Source: a virus
Reading direction: 5' to 3' (one strand)
Virus record (IMG/VR): IMGVR_UViG_3300031951_000001
Coordinates: 1-64,000 of that record
DNA: 64,000 nucleotides
The notes under the pieces are model-generated. The model made no database searches. It worked only from the letters and a program-made list of their open reading frames with translations, and was not told where the DNA came from. Positions 24,927-33,855 of this stretch are shown piece by piece. Every line of letters starts with the position of its first letter. Within the stretch, counting starts at the first letter, position 1. The translations under genes and the position numbers were made by a program.

Positions 24927-25259
24927 TTACTGTGGAATAATATCAGAACAAGTTTCTAACAATTGAATCAAACCAATGTTGATATCTTCTGACTCTAACT
25001 TCTTGATGATTCTTTTTAAACTTAAACCAACGATGAAGTGGTCCACACCACCTGCAGTGATTAAACCTATGAAGGCGAATGCCCATATTGCCAAAGGCCA
25101 CGATTGACCCATTATTGCTATAGATAAGACCGCAATAAAACTAATACCAAATGAAGTTTTTATTACGTTTTTATTTCTCTCCATCCATCTTAAGATTCCT
25201 AAATCAAAGTATTCCTCACTGAATACTTTTTTTACTCTGTTAATTTCTAATTGTGTCAT
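24927..25259 (-). CDS. Small membrane protein (110 aa)
   Basis: The ATG at 25259 (MTQLEINRVKKVFSEEYFDL) is preferred to one at 25283 because it avoids overlap with the upstream gene. Two transmembrane helices (SFGISFIAVLSIAIMG and PLAIWAFAFIGLITAGG) are flanked by basic residues; the C-terminal tail is soluble. Unknown function. Confidence 0.65.
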   Translation of the reverse strand: MTQLEINRVKKVFSEEYFDLGILRWMERNKNVIKTSFGISFIAVLSIAIMGQSWPLAIWAFAFIGLITAGGVDHFIVGLSLKRIIKKLESEDINIGLIQLLETCSDIIPQ

Positions 25260-25269
25260 AACTTTAATC

Positions 25270-25785
25270 TTATTTATATTCATCAGGTATTATTCTCAAA
25301 ACTTCTTCATCACTAACTCCACCCTTAATGTATTCAAAACTTTTACCATTTATTGATTCGGCATATATCCAAACCATTTTATCGTTTAACTTATTATCAT
25401 TGAATGAACCTACGGCAACTTCACCACCCATATCTGACAGGTAATCATCCAACCAAGTTAATAACATTTGCATGAGTGCTGGTGATTTTTGAATTTCAGG
25501 TATTATAACATCAACCGTGGCGTTATAATGATTAAAATCGTCTACATCTATTGCTTCTAAATCAGTCAATATAAAATTCAAAGAAAACATAACCATTTCT
25601 CCGTCCTCACCCTCGGCGGAACAATCCATAGAACCACCAAGTTTGGTCTGTATCATCGCATATAAATAAGGATATTTTTTTGTTACATTCAATAACTCAT
25701 GAACACTACCAAAGAATTTGGCAACATCAAAAACACTTTGACCCTTGTCTAACATTGATATTATGTTTTCGGCAACTCTGCTCAT
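25270..25785 (-). CDS. Protein of unknown function (171 aa)
   Basis: Minus-strand late-type box (GATATTTAT) lies 8 nt upstream. Helical N-terminus MSRVAENIISMLDKGQSVFD and an acidic body; no I/L-x-E in the first residues. Lies 10 nt upstream of the membrane protein gene. No domain recognised. Confidence 0.6.
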   Translation of the reverse strand: MSRVAENIISMLDKGQSVFDVAKFFGSVHELLNVTKKYPYLYAMIQTKLGGSMDCSAEGEDGEMVMFSLNFILTDLEAIDVDDFNHYNATVDVIIPEIQKSPALMQMLLTWLDDYLSDMGGEVAVGSFNDNKLNDKMVWIYAESINGKSFEYIKGGVSDEEVLRIIPDEYK

Positions 25786-25848
25786 ACCGTATAAATATCC
25801 CCAAGTATTATTTAGGTTTTTTCAATATTTATATTAAACGTATTTAGA

Positions 25849-25977
25849 ATGGCAAAAGCAAGAAAAGAAACAAAGAAAAAAGGTAACCGTGTGAATATCG
25901 TTAAAAATCTGAAAAGGATTGAAGAAAACGATAGAGTGTTGAAAATGTTGGTTGAGAAGATGGTGACCAAAAAATAA
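25849..25977 (+). CDS. Small basic protein (42 aa)
   Basis: ATG 25849 to TAA; encodes MAKARKETKKKGNRVNIVKN then a charged helix ending MVTKK. A TATTTAT box lies upstream (about 25827-25833). Strongly basic N-terminus suggests nucleic-acid binding. It is on the opposite strand from 25270 and precedes two membrane proteins. Confidence 0.6.
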   Translation: MAKARKETKKKGNRVNIVKNLKRIEENDRVLKMLVEKMVTKK

Positions 25978-25997
25978 ACCACTTAAAAAACAAAAAA

Positions 25998-26267
25998 ATG
26001 GATTTTCCTTTATTGTGGGCATGTATTTGGAAAACTTGGAAGTATCATCTTTCAGGTTGTATGTTTATTTTAACAATGTATATCTTTAATGAATGTGGAG
26101 TTTGGGAAGATGAGTTCAGTCTTTGGTATGTTTATGGACCTGTAAGTTTACTTATTCCACTTATCGTTGTGGTACCAGCCATTCTAATGGTCAGAGATTC
26201 ATATAAACATTACTTGGACATAAAAAAATACTATCCCAACGGATATAAAAACAGAGAAAAGAAATGA
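25998..26267 (+). CDS. Membrane protein (89 aa)
   Basis: Two transmembrane helices (HLSGCMFILTMYIF and SLLIPLIVVVPAILMV) and a basic tail ending NREKK. Overlaps the next gene by 4 nt (ATGA), also a membrane protein; they may form a complex. Confidence 0.65.
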   Translation: MDFPLLWACIWKTWKYHLSGCMFILTMYIFNECGVWEDEFSLWYVYGPVSLLIPLIVVVPAILMVRDSYKHYLDIKKYYPNGYKNREKK

Positions 26268-26656
26268 ATCTAATACATGTAATTCTATGTTTGATTGGTG
26301 CGGGATATGCTAAAGGTAGATTGGACCATATCGCTGACACAGGACAAAAGGGTGATGATTGGAAGAACAAATATAAACAAAAGGACGGACAACTCGTACC
26401 TTCAGGAAATCATTGGTGGTACTTTGGTTTATATAAACCAAACTTTCAAGAAAGGTTTCCATTCAGTTCAACTGTTATGGTTTTCGTAACTGATAGATGG
26501 CATTGGTGGCAATTTGCTATGTTGAGGTATTTTTATTTGGCGATTGCTTATGGCGTTGCGGATAACTTTATACATCAGATGTTATTGACATTTGTGGTAT
26601 TCCCCATTGTTCTTGGAGTGACATTCGAGTTAGTATATAAGTGTAAGAAGAAATGA
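26264..26656 (+). CDS. Membrane protein with aromatic loop (130 aa)
   Basis: N-terminal helix NLIHVILCLIGAGYAKG, a Trp-rich middle (NHWWYFGLY, DRWHWWQFA) and a C-terminal membrane segment TFVVFPIVLGVTFELVY. The Asp/His/Trp-rich central part might be catalytic, but no family is recognised. Overlaps neighbours on both sides by 4 nt. Confidence 0.6.
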   Translation: MNLIHVILCLIGAGYAKGRLDHIADTGQKGDDWKNKYKQKDGQLVPSGNHWWYFGLYKPNFQERFPFSSTVMVFVTDRWHWWQFAMLRYFYLAIAYGVADNFIHQMLLTFVVFPIVLGVTFELVYKCKKK

Positions 26657-27054
26657 AATTTTTAATCACCGAACAACAAAATGAAAAGATAGTTGAGTTT
26701 GTGCTTAACAAAGAAATGCCCAAAAAGTTTGATTGGTGGAAAGGACTCAAAGTAGTTGACTTTAAAAGAATGATGACCCTAAGACCCAAGCTTGTTAAAT
26801 TGGAAGGGGTTTTAACGGTTGATTCAGAATGGGCGGATAAACAGTGGCCAAGATTTAATCGTGATAAAGAACCATCTTTCGGTGATATAGAACACCCTAC
26901 GTTGTTATCTGAAATTGTTTCAGTTGGAGAGGCGGATGACGTTAGAGATGCTATTAGTGATGTTCTTACTTATACGTTGGGTGAAGAAACATTTACACCA
27001 TCATTAAACCATATAGAAATTAAGTTACAATACTCTGATGATACTGACAAATAA
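26653..27054 (+). CDS. Tagged protein (133 aa)
   Basis: Leader MKFLITEQQNEKIVEFVLNK with I-T-E at residues 5-7. Here the gene overlaps an upstream membrane protein gene rather than having its own late box. The body has basic and acidic patches; the C-terminal half contains HPTLLSEIVSVGEADDVRDA. Unknown function. Confidence 0.7.
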   Translation: MKFLITEQQNEKIVEFVLNKEMPKKFDWWKGLKVVDFKRMMTLRPKLVKLEGVLTVDSEWADKQWPRFNRDKEPSFGDIEHPTLLSEIVSVGEADDVRDAISDVLTYTLGEETFTPSLNHIEIKLQYSDDTDK

Positions 27055-27373
27055 GTTATTAGATAAGTTATTAAATAGTGATTTAATCAAACAGGTATAT
27101 CCTATGGTTGACAATATTAAAACCAGAGTGCTTTGGGATGGGGATGAAGAACTTCCTTTTTATGATATTGCTGTAAAAATATACGTTAATGATGAGGATA
27201 TGACCACGTTCAATATGTTTGAAAAAGGGTTGGACCCTCATTATTTAATTGACTTTTATATGATAGATTTACTTAAATTTGTTAATGTATCAAGAAGAGA
27301 ACTTAATCAAGTATATATTAGAGTGCTCGGCCCAAATGGGGAATCAATCTATGGTGAAATTGGTATAGTTTAA
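27038..27373 (+). CDS. Protein of unknown function (111 aa)
   Basis: Starts MILTNKLLDKLLNSDLIKQV within the previous gene (17-nt overlap). Alpha/beta composition with KIYVNDEDMTTFNM and VYIRVLGPNGESI. Possibly an untagged member of the same late operon. Confidence 0.6.
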   Translation: MILTNKLLDKLLNSDLIKQVYPMVDNIKTRVLWDGDEELPFYDIAVKIYVNDEDMTTFNMFEKGLDPHYLIDFYMIDLLKFVNVSRRELNQVYIRVLGPNGESIYGEIGIV

Positions 27374-27377
27374 TAAT

Positions 27378-28193
27378 ATGAATCTGAAAGAAACAATAAA
27401 AAAAATATTAAGGGAAGAGATGAGACCTTATAAAGCAATGAGAAGAACTAGCTTAATTGATAGTGAAATCGTAAGGTTATTAGATATAGTATATTATGAT
27501 AAAAGAATTTGTGGAAGGTATGAGGACGCGGACATGTTTGTTCGTGTTGTAACTGAGGCTGTGGTCGAGAACCTATACTTCAATACATTTTATATGATGG
27601 ATGATACGTCAGAAGAATGGGAGAAATCAGTTGATTTTATATATGATTATATCAAAGATAGCCACGGAAAAAATCTAAAAGATTACTTCAATAATATGTG
27701 TAATGAACGGGTTGAGATAGATGAATCACTAGTAACGGAACAAATCGAAGATTTTGGAGAAAAAACCAAATTAGAAAAATCAGTAATGAGATTTATTAAT
27801 GCGTATCTTAAAGGTAAAGAACTACCTGAAAACTTTTATGGTGTTGTTGCCGACACATTTGGTGGAAAATACGGAGAAGGTTGTACCATCACATTTTTAA
27901 TGAAAAAACCATTCAAAGTACAAGACTCGGATGATTTACAAGAATTGGGGTTAGATGTAAAAAAATTAATCAAAGATTTTTTTTCAGATGAATTTAGATA
28001 TGGTATTAATATATCAACAACTACCGTCGAACACTATAAAGAATTAAAAAATCGTTTCTTTAATAAACAGAAGGGTGAGTTTACTGAAGGCGAAATAACA
28101 GAAAAGTGCTGGCCAGGTTATACACAAAAAGGAATGAAGACAATGTTTGGTAAAAGATACCCAAACTGCGTAAAGAAAACAAAGAAGAATTAA
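27378..28193 (+). CDS. Two-module tagged protein with C-terminal Cys motif
   Basis: A 271-residue protein with leader MNLKETIKKILREE (L-R-E at 11-13). A second signal DESLVTEQ occurs at residues 115-122, separating a helical module related to those of the 29788 polyprotein from a second domain. The C-terminus has the cysteine-containing sequence CWPGYTQKGMKTMFGKRYPN followed by a CVKK tail. I infer a packaged protein processed between modules; the C-terminal motif may be an assembly or metal-binding element. Confidence 0.7.
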   Translation: MNLKETIKKILREEMRPYKAMRRTSLIDSEIVRLLDIVYYDKRICGRYEDADMFVRVVTEAVVENLYFNTFYMMDDTSEEWEKSVDFIYDYIKDSHGKNLKDYFNNMCNERVEIDESLVTEQIEDFGEKTKLEKSVMRFINAYLKGKELPENFYGVVADTFGGKYGEGCTITFLMKKPFKVQDSDDLQELGLDVKKLIKDFFSDEFRYGINISTTTVEHYKELKNRFFNKQKGEFTEGEITEKCWPGYTQKGMKTMFGKRYPNCVKKTKKN

Positions 28194-28588
28194 TAAACAG
28201 GAGGTTTGTCTCGTTTGGGATAAATTGATACCTCATCAATATCAACTCCAAACTTTTCGCTAACCCAATCGGCAACTATATCTATTACTTTTGTTTCCCT
28301 AATCAAAATCATCTGACGCATTGTGTCGATAATATTAGGATGTACTTGTAACAGTCCATGACCGTAATGTTTTGTCCCTTCACCACCTGGACCCCAATCG
28401 TCGTATTCACCAGTCCCGAAGAAGTAATATGCGATTTTTTCAGAACCTGTATTGGCGAACAATTCAATTCTATATGCGTCAGGATTGTGGGCATTTACAA
28501 TTTTTTTACCATCTGATTCTGAAAACTTCTCATCTAAATAATTGTAGATGATTGAATGTAATTGACCTTGTGTAATAAAGTATCTCAT
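28190..28588 (-). CDS. ITESKL-family relative (132 aa)
   Basis: ATG 28588 begins MRYFITQGQLHSIIYNYLDE, a variant leader (ITQ for ITE); the upstream MYLYY codons overlap the promoter (TATCTTTG and TATTTAT both present). The protein has a Gly-rich loop GEYDDWGPGGEGTKHYGHG, and a C-terminus VADWVSEKFGVDIDEVSIYP like the 31.6-34.2 kb paralogues. Confidence 0.65.
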   Translation of the reverse strand: MRYFITQGQLHSIIYNYLDEKFSESDGKKIVNAHNPDAYRIELFANTGSEKIAYYFFGTGEYDDWGPGGEGTKHYGHGLLQVHPNIIDTMRQMILIRETKVIDIVADWVSEKFGVDIDEVSIYPKRDKPPVY

Positions 28589-28653
28589 ATAATATAAATA
28601 CAAAGATAAATCATTTCCGTTTTATGACAAAAATGGGAATAAAAGGAAATAAA

Positions 28654-28685
28654 AAACCCCACTCATGAGGTGGGGTTTAATTTTA
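28654..28685. terminator. Terminator hairpin
   Basis: A 9-bp stem AAACCCCAC/GTGGGGTTT with 7-nt loop, A-rich left flank and T-rich right flank. It ends the 28683-28988 minus-strand gene. Confidence 0.75.
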
Positions 28686-28988
28686 TTGTTTTCTTAATTT
28701 GGCTCGTTTGATTGTAGGGGAGTTCTTGGAATAGAACTTTTTATACATAGGGTCGATAACATCATCATCTACATCCCTAGTAGAGATGTTCTCAATATCA
28801 AGTTCATCATCTGAATATTCTTCGGGTTCACCCTGATTCATAAAAGAATTTTTATACCACTTTCCACTACCCATAGATGATGGGTCATGGTAGAGATAAT
28901 CATTATCCTGTTCTTCTTCACTTTCTTTTATAATTCTTTTAACGAGTTTAATCAAATCAGATTCAGTTAATCTTACAACTTTTTTCAT
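28683..28988 (-). CDS. RLTESDL-tagged protein (101 aa)
   Basis: ATG 28988 starts MKKVVRLTESDLIKLVKRII and K-E-S, with L-T-E at 7-9 and I-K-E at 20-22. A late-type box GTATATTTAT lies upstream; the longer frame to 29018 is rejected. The mature part is an acidic, disordered-looking stretch rich in Asp, Ser and Glu, ending basic (TIKRAKLRKQ). Unknown function. Confidence 0.75.
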   Translation of the reverse strand: MKKVVRLTESDLIKLVKRIIKESEEEQDNDYLYHDPSSMGSGKWYKNSFMNQGEPEEYSDDELDIENISTRDVDDDVIDPMYKKFYSKNSPTIKRAKLRKQ

Positions 28989-29081
28989 AGCATAATTTTT
29001 ATATATAAATATACCCACCTTTACTTAAATACCATTTTCAACTATCCTTACCACAGAAAATAAAAGTTAAACAATAATACA

Positions 29082-29711
29082 ATGGAATTATTAAAGTCAT
29101 TACAGTGGAGATATGCCACAAAGAAAATGAATGGGGAGAAAATCCCCCAAGATAAGTTAGACCGAATTTTAGAAGCAACACGACTTGCTCCAAGTTCATA
29201 CGGTCTAACACCATACCAAATCATTGTGGTGGAGAATCAAGAACTAAAGGAGCAACTTGTGCCGGCTTGCTATGGTCAAACACAACTGGCCGACTCATCT
29301 GCGGTATTGGTATTTGCAACATGGGACACAATCACGGAATCATCTGTGGATAAGTACATGAATGAAATCGCTACACAGAGAAACATCAGCGTTGATATGT
29401 TGGGAGATTTCAGTGGTATGGTTAAAGGTACGGTTAATAGTTTGACCGAAGAACAGAAAATCACATGGGCTCAAAAACAGGCATACATCGGACTTGGATT
29501 TGCTTTGGTTGCTGCGGCAACGGAAGAAGTTGACTCAACACCAATGGAGGGATTTGTTCCGACAAAGGTGGATGAGGTATTGGGTCTTAATGAAATGGGT
29601 CTGAAGTCATGTGTTATTCTTACATTGGGTTACAGAGATTCGGACAATGATTATCTATCGGCTCTGAAGAAAGTAAGATGGGATAGCGAGAGTTTGTTTT
29701 TGCGTAAGTAA
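29082..29711 (+). CDS. Nitroreductase-family flavoprotein (NfsB-like)
   Basis: A 209-residue protein with RYATKKMNGEKI, LEATRLAPSSYGLTPYQIIV (FMN-binding) and later AQKQAYIGLGFALVAAATE plus LGYRDSDND. Matches NAD(P)H-dependent FMN nitroreductases acting on nitroaromatics or quinones, and dihydropteridine reductase-like members. Length is normal. Codon use looks somewhat richer in GC than neighbours. It is followed by a terminator. A host-derived auxiliary metabolic gene is likely. Confidence 0.9.
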   Translation: MELLKSLQWRYATKKMNGEKIPQDKLDRILEATRLAPSSYGLTPYQIIVVENQELKEQLVPACYGQTQLADSSAVLVFATWDTITESSVDKYMNEIATQRNISVDMLGDFSGMVKGTVNSLTEEQKITWAQKQAYIGLGFALVAAATEEVDSTPMEGFVPTKVDEVLGLNEMGLKSCVILTLGYRDSDNDYLSALKKVRWDSESLFLRK

Positions 29712-29735
29712 TTTAACAAGAACATTAATAAGAAT

Positions 29736-29762
29736 GGGGACTCAATTTGGGTCCCCTTTTTT
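29736..29762 (+). terminator. Rho-independent terminator
   Basis: Stem GGGGAC/GTCCCC with a 9-nt loop and a T-run, following the nitroreductase. The in-frame extension of the next ORF into it (ATG 29734) is rejected for this reason. Confidence 0.85.
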
Positions 29763-29787
29763 CTGTATATTAGGTATTTATTATAGT

Positions 29788-31644
29788 ATGAATCTCAAAG
29801 AATCAATTAAAAGAATATTAAGGGAAGAAACCGATATACCACTTAAAATTAGAAGGAGGATTTTACCCAAACTAATTGAAAATGCGTTTCAAACGGCATT
29901 GGACGGTAATACAATGTTGAAAACCAAGCCAGGTTCCATGTTACACAAAGCTTCTTTTATAACGTTCGCAAATTTCGTTATTGATGATATGGTTGAGTAT
30001 ATGGAGGACCAAATAAACATGGATGGAAATTCATATTATTATGGTAATGACGATGCTTATATCGAAGAAGTGAGAAACCCGCTCCTTAAACATTATGGTG
30101 ATAGAATAAAAAAGAGATATGATGATATTGTTGGGGGGGATGTTTTTGAATCAGTATTAGAAGAAACAAATATACCACTCCAAGTTAAAAGGAGGATTAA
30201 TGGTGACTCATTGGCCGAATTAATACATGATATTAAAAGTTTAATTGATTCTGGCTACGATGAGTCAGATGCGATATACGATACGGTAAGACAATTTATC
30301 GCTTCAAAACAATTCAAACTTAACAATGATTCAGAACAATCTTATTGGGATTCATACATTGAAGTGGAAGAACCATTAGTTGATTATCTGAAAAGTAAAT
30401 TGAATATACGAGAGTCCGTATTAAGGGAAGAAACCGAAGAATATAAAGTAAAATTGGTTACAAATATAATCTATACTTTATATGATAATATATCATTTAT
30501 AAAACAATCAACTTTCAACGGAAAACCTTTACTTATAATTTATTTTGACTCTGATGATACTGCAGCAAACATTGAGTCGTGGTTTGATGAAAAAATATCA
30601 AGAGATATTGAGGAATGGACTTCAGGAAATATTGTTGTTTGTCCAGATTGGATATTTAATTGGGATTCGAGAAAGAAAAATGCTGATGTGTTTATAAACA
30701 CTGAACTTATAAAATATGATAACTTGGGGAATGTTGTTAATGAGTCAATATTAAGGGAAGAAATGAGCTCAATGATGAGAAGAATATTCAGAAGGGTTGA
30801 CCCCGAAAAGATGGACGGAATATTCGGAGAAGGTCTTGATACAATGACAACAAGATACATTCAGAACCAACATAATTGGCACGCAATGAACTTAGATAAG
30901 TTTAAGTCAGGTATTGTATCATATGTTATTGTTGATTTATGTATGAAATACTCTGACGTATGTTTTGGAGCTGGGGATTTTTACAACCAAGTATGGGAAT
31001 TCTTATTGAGTCATTATTCGGATGTAATGGAAGAAAGATGGAATGAGATTATGTCGGGAGAGGTTAATGAATCGGTATTAAAGGAAGATAGAAAGGCAAA
31101 AGAAACTATAAGTGATTTGGTTAAAGAGTTTGGTTTGATTAAAACTTCAGATATGGTTGGGTTGTCGATATCACAAATTGTTAAAGTAACTAATATACCG
31201 ATTGATTCAGATACCGCCAACCAAATTTTGGTCGAAATGATGAATAACGATGAATTGAAAACCAAATACAAAGATTTTAATATTCACGCAAGTTCAAATG
31301 ACGTGTTTTATTGGGAAGCAATGGTAAAAACAGGACATTTCCATGATGATATGATTGAAAACATAACAGTTGCGGCAACACCATTTTGGGATGGAGTCAA
31401 ATATACACCTGTTGAAATAGAATGGTATACATTACTTAATTATTATGGGGTAACTGTTTATGAAACATCAGGTGAAGGAAATTTTTATAAAGAACTTAAA
31501 CATCAAACAAATTTTGAAAGTGTTGATGAGTTATTGAATTGGTATGAGGAATTCTATTTACCTGAAGTGTATAATATGGTAATGAATACGTTATTACCAA
31601 AAATGCATAAGTTGGTTGATTACGAAATAAAACAAAGAGGTTAG
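29788..31644 (+). CDS. Five-module tagged polyprotein
   Basis: A 618-residue protein that starts MNLKESIKRILREE (L-R-E ending at 13) and repeats the signal at ESVLEE (121-126), RESVLREE (208-215), NESILREE (318-325) and NESVLKED (427-434). Modules of about 90-112 residues lie between signals; modules 1, 2 and 4 look related to each other (KIRRRILPKL, QVKRRINGD, RIFRRVDPEK) and to the 27378 protein, and the fifth resembles the 32732 protein (SDLVKEFGLIKTSDM). The spacing suggests cleavage after each L-x-E, releasing five small proteins. A late-type box precedes ATG. Confidence 0.8.
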   Translation: MNLKESIKRILREETDIPLKIRRRILPKLIENAFQTALDGNTMLKTKPGSMLHKASFITFANFVIDDMVEYMEDQINMDGNSYYYGNDDAYIEEVRNPLLKHYGDRIKKRYDDIVGGDVFESVLEETNIPLQVKRRINGDSLAELIHDIKSLIDSGYDESDAIYDTVRQFIASKQFKLNNDSEQSYWDSYIEVEEPLVDYLKSKLNIRESVLREETEEYKVKLVTNIIYTLYDNISFIKQSTFNGKPLLIIYFDSDDTAANIESWFDEKISRDIEEWTSGNIVVCPDWIFNWDSRKKNADVFINTELIKYDNLGNVVNESILREEMSSMMRRIFRRVDPEKMDGIFGEGLDTMTTRYIQNQHNWHAMNLDKFKSGIVSYVIVDLCMKYSDVCFGAGDFYNQVWEFLLSHYSDVMEERWNEIMSGEVNESVLKEDRKAKETISDLVKEFGLIKTSDMVGLSISQIVKVTNIPIDSDTANQILVEMMNNDELKTKYKDFNIHASSNDVFYWEAMVKTGHFHDDMIENITVAATPFWDGVKYTPVEIEWYTLLNYYGVTVYETSGEGNFYKELKHQTNFESVDELLNWYEEFYLPEVYNMVMNTLLPKMHKLVDYEIKQRG

Positions 31645-32024
31645 ACGATACGTCCGCTTCTTACATCAAAGACCTTATAGTCGGGGAGCATAGATTCAAA
31701 AGCATCAGAGATAAAGTATTTACCATTGGTCATCCAAACAGGGTGAGGTAACATCTCCTCAAAAAACCCATCATACTTATGGCTGTAGTATAAATCACCC
31801 GTTTTACCATCACTAAAAATAGAAAACATCATCATAGGATTACCGGCTGAATCGTATAGGACAATTCTATTACTATCCTCACTATATGATTCAATCTCAT
31901 CAACAATATAAGGAACGATGATATGTTTAAACTTATTGTATAGGTCCTCATACTCAAAATCCATCCAATGACGTTCAAGTTCGGATATAAGATTAAGTTG
32001 TGATTCGGTGATAAGGTATTTCAT
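31641..32024 (-). CDS. Tagged paralogue, ITES family (127 aa)
   Basis: Leader MKYLITESQLNLISELERHW, I-T-E at 5-7; late-type box 5 nt before ATG. The body (IVPYIVDEIESYSED...) is more divergent than the other four. C-terminus KVFDVRSGRIV. Converges with the polyprotein gene (4-nt overlap). Confidence 0.75.
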   Translation of the reverse strand: MKYLITESQLNLISELERHWMDFEYEDLYNKFKHIIVPYIVDEIESYSEDSNRIVLYDSAGNPMMMFSIFSDGKTGDLYYSHKYDGFFEEMLPHPVWMTNGKYFISDAFESMLPDYKVFDVRSGRIV

Positions 32025-32036
32025 ATAAGATAAATA

Positions 32037-32372
32037 TTACATTGATAGTTCGGCGTCACCTATCAGACCACCGTATACTTTGACATCCGAAGGTTCAATC
32101 TTACCGGAGTTAGAGTTTTCCTCAACAAAATGGGTGAGAATTAATTCGGCCTCATCCTTATCAATAGAAAAGAATTCACATACACTGTTTATAAAATCTT
32201 CGGATATTATTAAAGTACCTGACCTTCTTCTATACCTCATAACGGCGTGTGTATCGTCTAAAGAATAAACAAAACTTATATAACTTGTCCAATAAACCGC
32301 CTCAAGATTTAGTGAATTAATATAATTAAAAATAATACTGTTTAATTTAGATTCGGTGATTAGGAATTTCAT
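32037..32372 (-). CDS. Tagged paralogue, ITESKL family (111 aa)
   Basis: Leader MKFLITESKLNSIIFNYINS; then a beta-rich middle and the family's SVCEFFSIDKDEAELILTHF helix. Late-type box 5 nt before ATG. Member of the minus-strand tandem array; each has its own promoter box. Confidence 0.75.
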   Translation of the reverse strand: MKFLITESKLNSIIFNYINSLNLEAVYWTSYISFVYSLDDTHAVMRYRRRSGTLIISEDFINSVCEFFSIDKDEAELILTHFVEENSNSGKIEPSDVKVYGGLIGDAELSM

Positions 32373-32387
32373 ATAAGATAAATATAA

Positions 32388-32699
32388 TTAATACCCAACA
32401 ATCGGACTGGCAACTTCCACATTAATAGATTTTATTCCGAGTTTATTTTCAATCCATTTATTAATTACATTAATGGAGTCCCCATAATCTAAAGAAAAGA
32501 ATTTGCTAACTTCGTCGACCAAGTCGTAGTGTATTGTACACCAGCGGTCTTTCGGATGATATCTAACTTGAGCATATTCATCATCTTCAGAGTTGACATA
32601 GTATAATCTATTCCCCATTTTAATTACAACGAAGTCCTGATTGTCAAGATACTTAAAAACTATACTATCAAATTTAGATTCGGTGATAAGATATTTCAT
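32388..32699 (-). CDS. Tagged paralogue, ITESKL family (103 aa)
   Basis: Leader MKYLITESKFDSIVFKYLDN, I-T-E at 5-7. Family core: RLYYVNSEDDEYAQVRYHPK, then HYDLVDEVSKFFSLDYGDSI and INKWIENKLGIK. Closely related to the copy at 33856. Late-type box 5 nt upstream of ATG. Confidence 0.8.
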   Translation of the reverse strand: MKYLITESKFDSIVFKYLDNQDFVVIKMGNRLYYVNSEDDEYAQVRYHPKDRWCTIHYDLVDEVSKFFSLDYGDSINVINKWIENKLGIKSINVEVASPIVGY

Positions 32700-32731
32700 A
32701 TAAGATAAATATATGTAATATTTATTATCAT

Positions 32732-33157
32732 ATGAGTATTAAAGAATCCATAAGAAGAATATTAAGGGAAGAAACTTTACTTAAAACCAATATAAAAGAC
32801 ATGATTTCCAAACATGGATTTTATATAACGTCCAAAATGTTAGGTGGAGTTGATATTATGAATAGTATTCTTAATATAAAAGGTTCACAGGAAGAAATGA
32901 TTTTCATTGTTAAAGCCATAATGGAACATGATGTTGAAGTTTTGGGTAATGTATGTAACTATCAAATAGTTCCGACCATGTACTCATTTAAACTATATGT
33001 AGAAATACCAAAATATTATCCCAACCATTCCGATGATTATTACCCAAACAAACAAAAAACATTTGAGGCGAGAGATTATATATCTGACTTAATAAAAAAG
33101 TTTGGAAATGAAAAGGTGAGAGGATATAATATATACGTTCAGGTAGGAAATTGTTAA
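32732..33157 (+). CDS. Tagged protein related to polyprotein module 5
   Basis: Leader MSIKESIRRILREETLLKTN with L-R-E at 11-13; late-type box in the short divergent spacer with the minus-strand paralogue. The body DMISKHGFYITSKMLGGVDI resembles the last polyprotein module (DLVKEFGLIKTSDMVGLSIS). The C-terminal half has IPKYYPNHSDDYYPNKQKTF and FGNEKVRGYNIYVQVG. Unknown function. Confidence 0.75.
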   Translation: MSIKESIRRILREETLLKTNIKDMISKHGFYITSKMLGGVDIMNSILNIKGSQEEMIFIVKAIMEHDVEVLGNVCNYQIVPTMYSFKLYVEIPKYYPNHSDDYYPNKQKTFEARDYISDLIKKFGNEKVRGYNIYVQVGNC

Positions 33158-33158
33158 A

Positions 33159-33476
33159 TTAGTCAGCTCCGTAATCAGAGAAGATATAGTCAAAATCAAA
33201 ATCAATTTTGGTTTTAATCCATTCACCAATAATATTCAAAGCGGTCTCCAAGTCCAAACTAAAGAATGATGCGACCTCAACAACTAAATCTGAACTTACA
33301 AAACATTCTTTATTAACACGATTTGTGTTGATTGATATATATCCACCACTTTCCCAACTCTCCTTAGAGTCCCAAAAGACATAACCAGAGTGATACTTCA
33401 TTTTATAAAAGTCCTGGTTATTTAAGTAGTCAAAGACAAGATTAGTAAGTTTAGATTCGGTGATAAGGAATTTCAT
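33159..33476 (-). CDS. Tagged paralogue, ITESKL family (105 aa)
   Basis: Leader MKFLITESKLTNLVFDYLNN; family core with SDLVVEVASFFSLDLETALN and IIGEWIKTKIDF. The stop is 4 nt from the polyprotein-related gene; the start overlaps the upstream paralogue by 4 nt, and it lacks its own late box. Confidence 0.75.
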   Translation of the reverse strand: MKFLITESKLTNLVFDYLNNQDFYKMKYHSGYVFWDSKESWESGGYISINTNRVNKECFVSSDLVVEVASFFSLDLETALNIIGEWIKTKIDFDFDYIFSDYGAD

Positions 33477-33838
33477 TCGGTTTTAACAATTAATCTGTGA
33501 GAAGACCCACTGTTGATAGTGTTTTCTATTTTACCAACCTTAATACCCAAAGTATCACTAACCCATACTTTTATTATCTCTAAACAATCCAAATCATCAA
33601 TAGAGAAGAAATCAGATAATTCCTTAATTAAATCATAATTCACATATACCCAATTCCTAACAAAACCAAAAGAGTTTATGTGATAAACACTAATCTGAGC
33701 GTAAAGGTCGGACTCATTGTTTAAGAAGTATATGTAGTTGTCAAATTTCTTCTTGTTGTCATATACTATAAAATCCTGATTATCCAAATACATAGACACT
33801 GTATTATACAATTTAGATTCTGTGATTAAGTATTTCAT
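33473..33838 (-). CDS. Tagged paralogue, ITESKL family (121 aa)
   Basis: Leader MKYLITESKLYNTVSMYLDN; core includes YDLIKELSDFFSIDDLDCLE and VWVSDTLGIKVGK, plus a longer C-terminal tail. Late-type box 6 nt before ATG. Confidence 0.75.
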   Translation of the reverse strand: MKYLITESKLYNTVSMYLDNQDFIVYDNKKKFDNYIYFLNNESDLYAQISVYHINSFGFVRNWVYVNYDLIKELSDFFSIDDLDCLEIIKVWVSDTLGIKVGKIENTINSGSSHRLIVKTE

Positions 33839-33855
33839 ATGATAATAAATATGAT

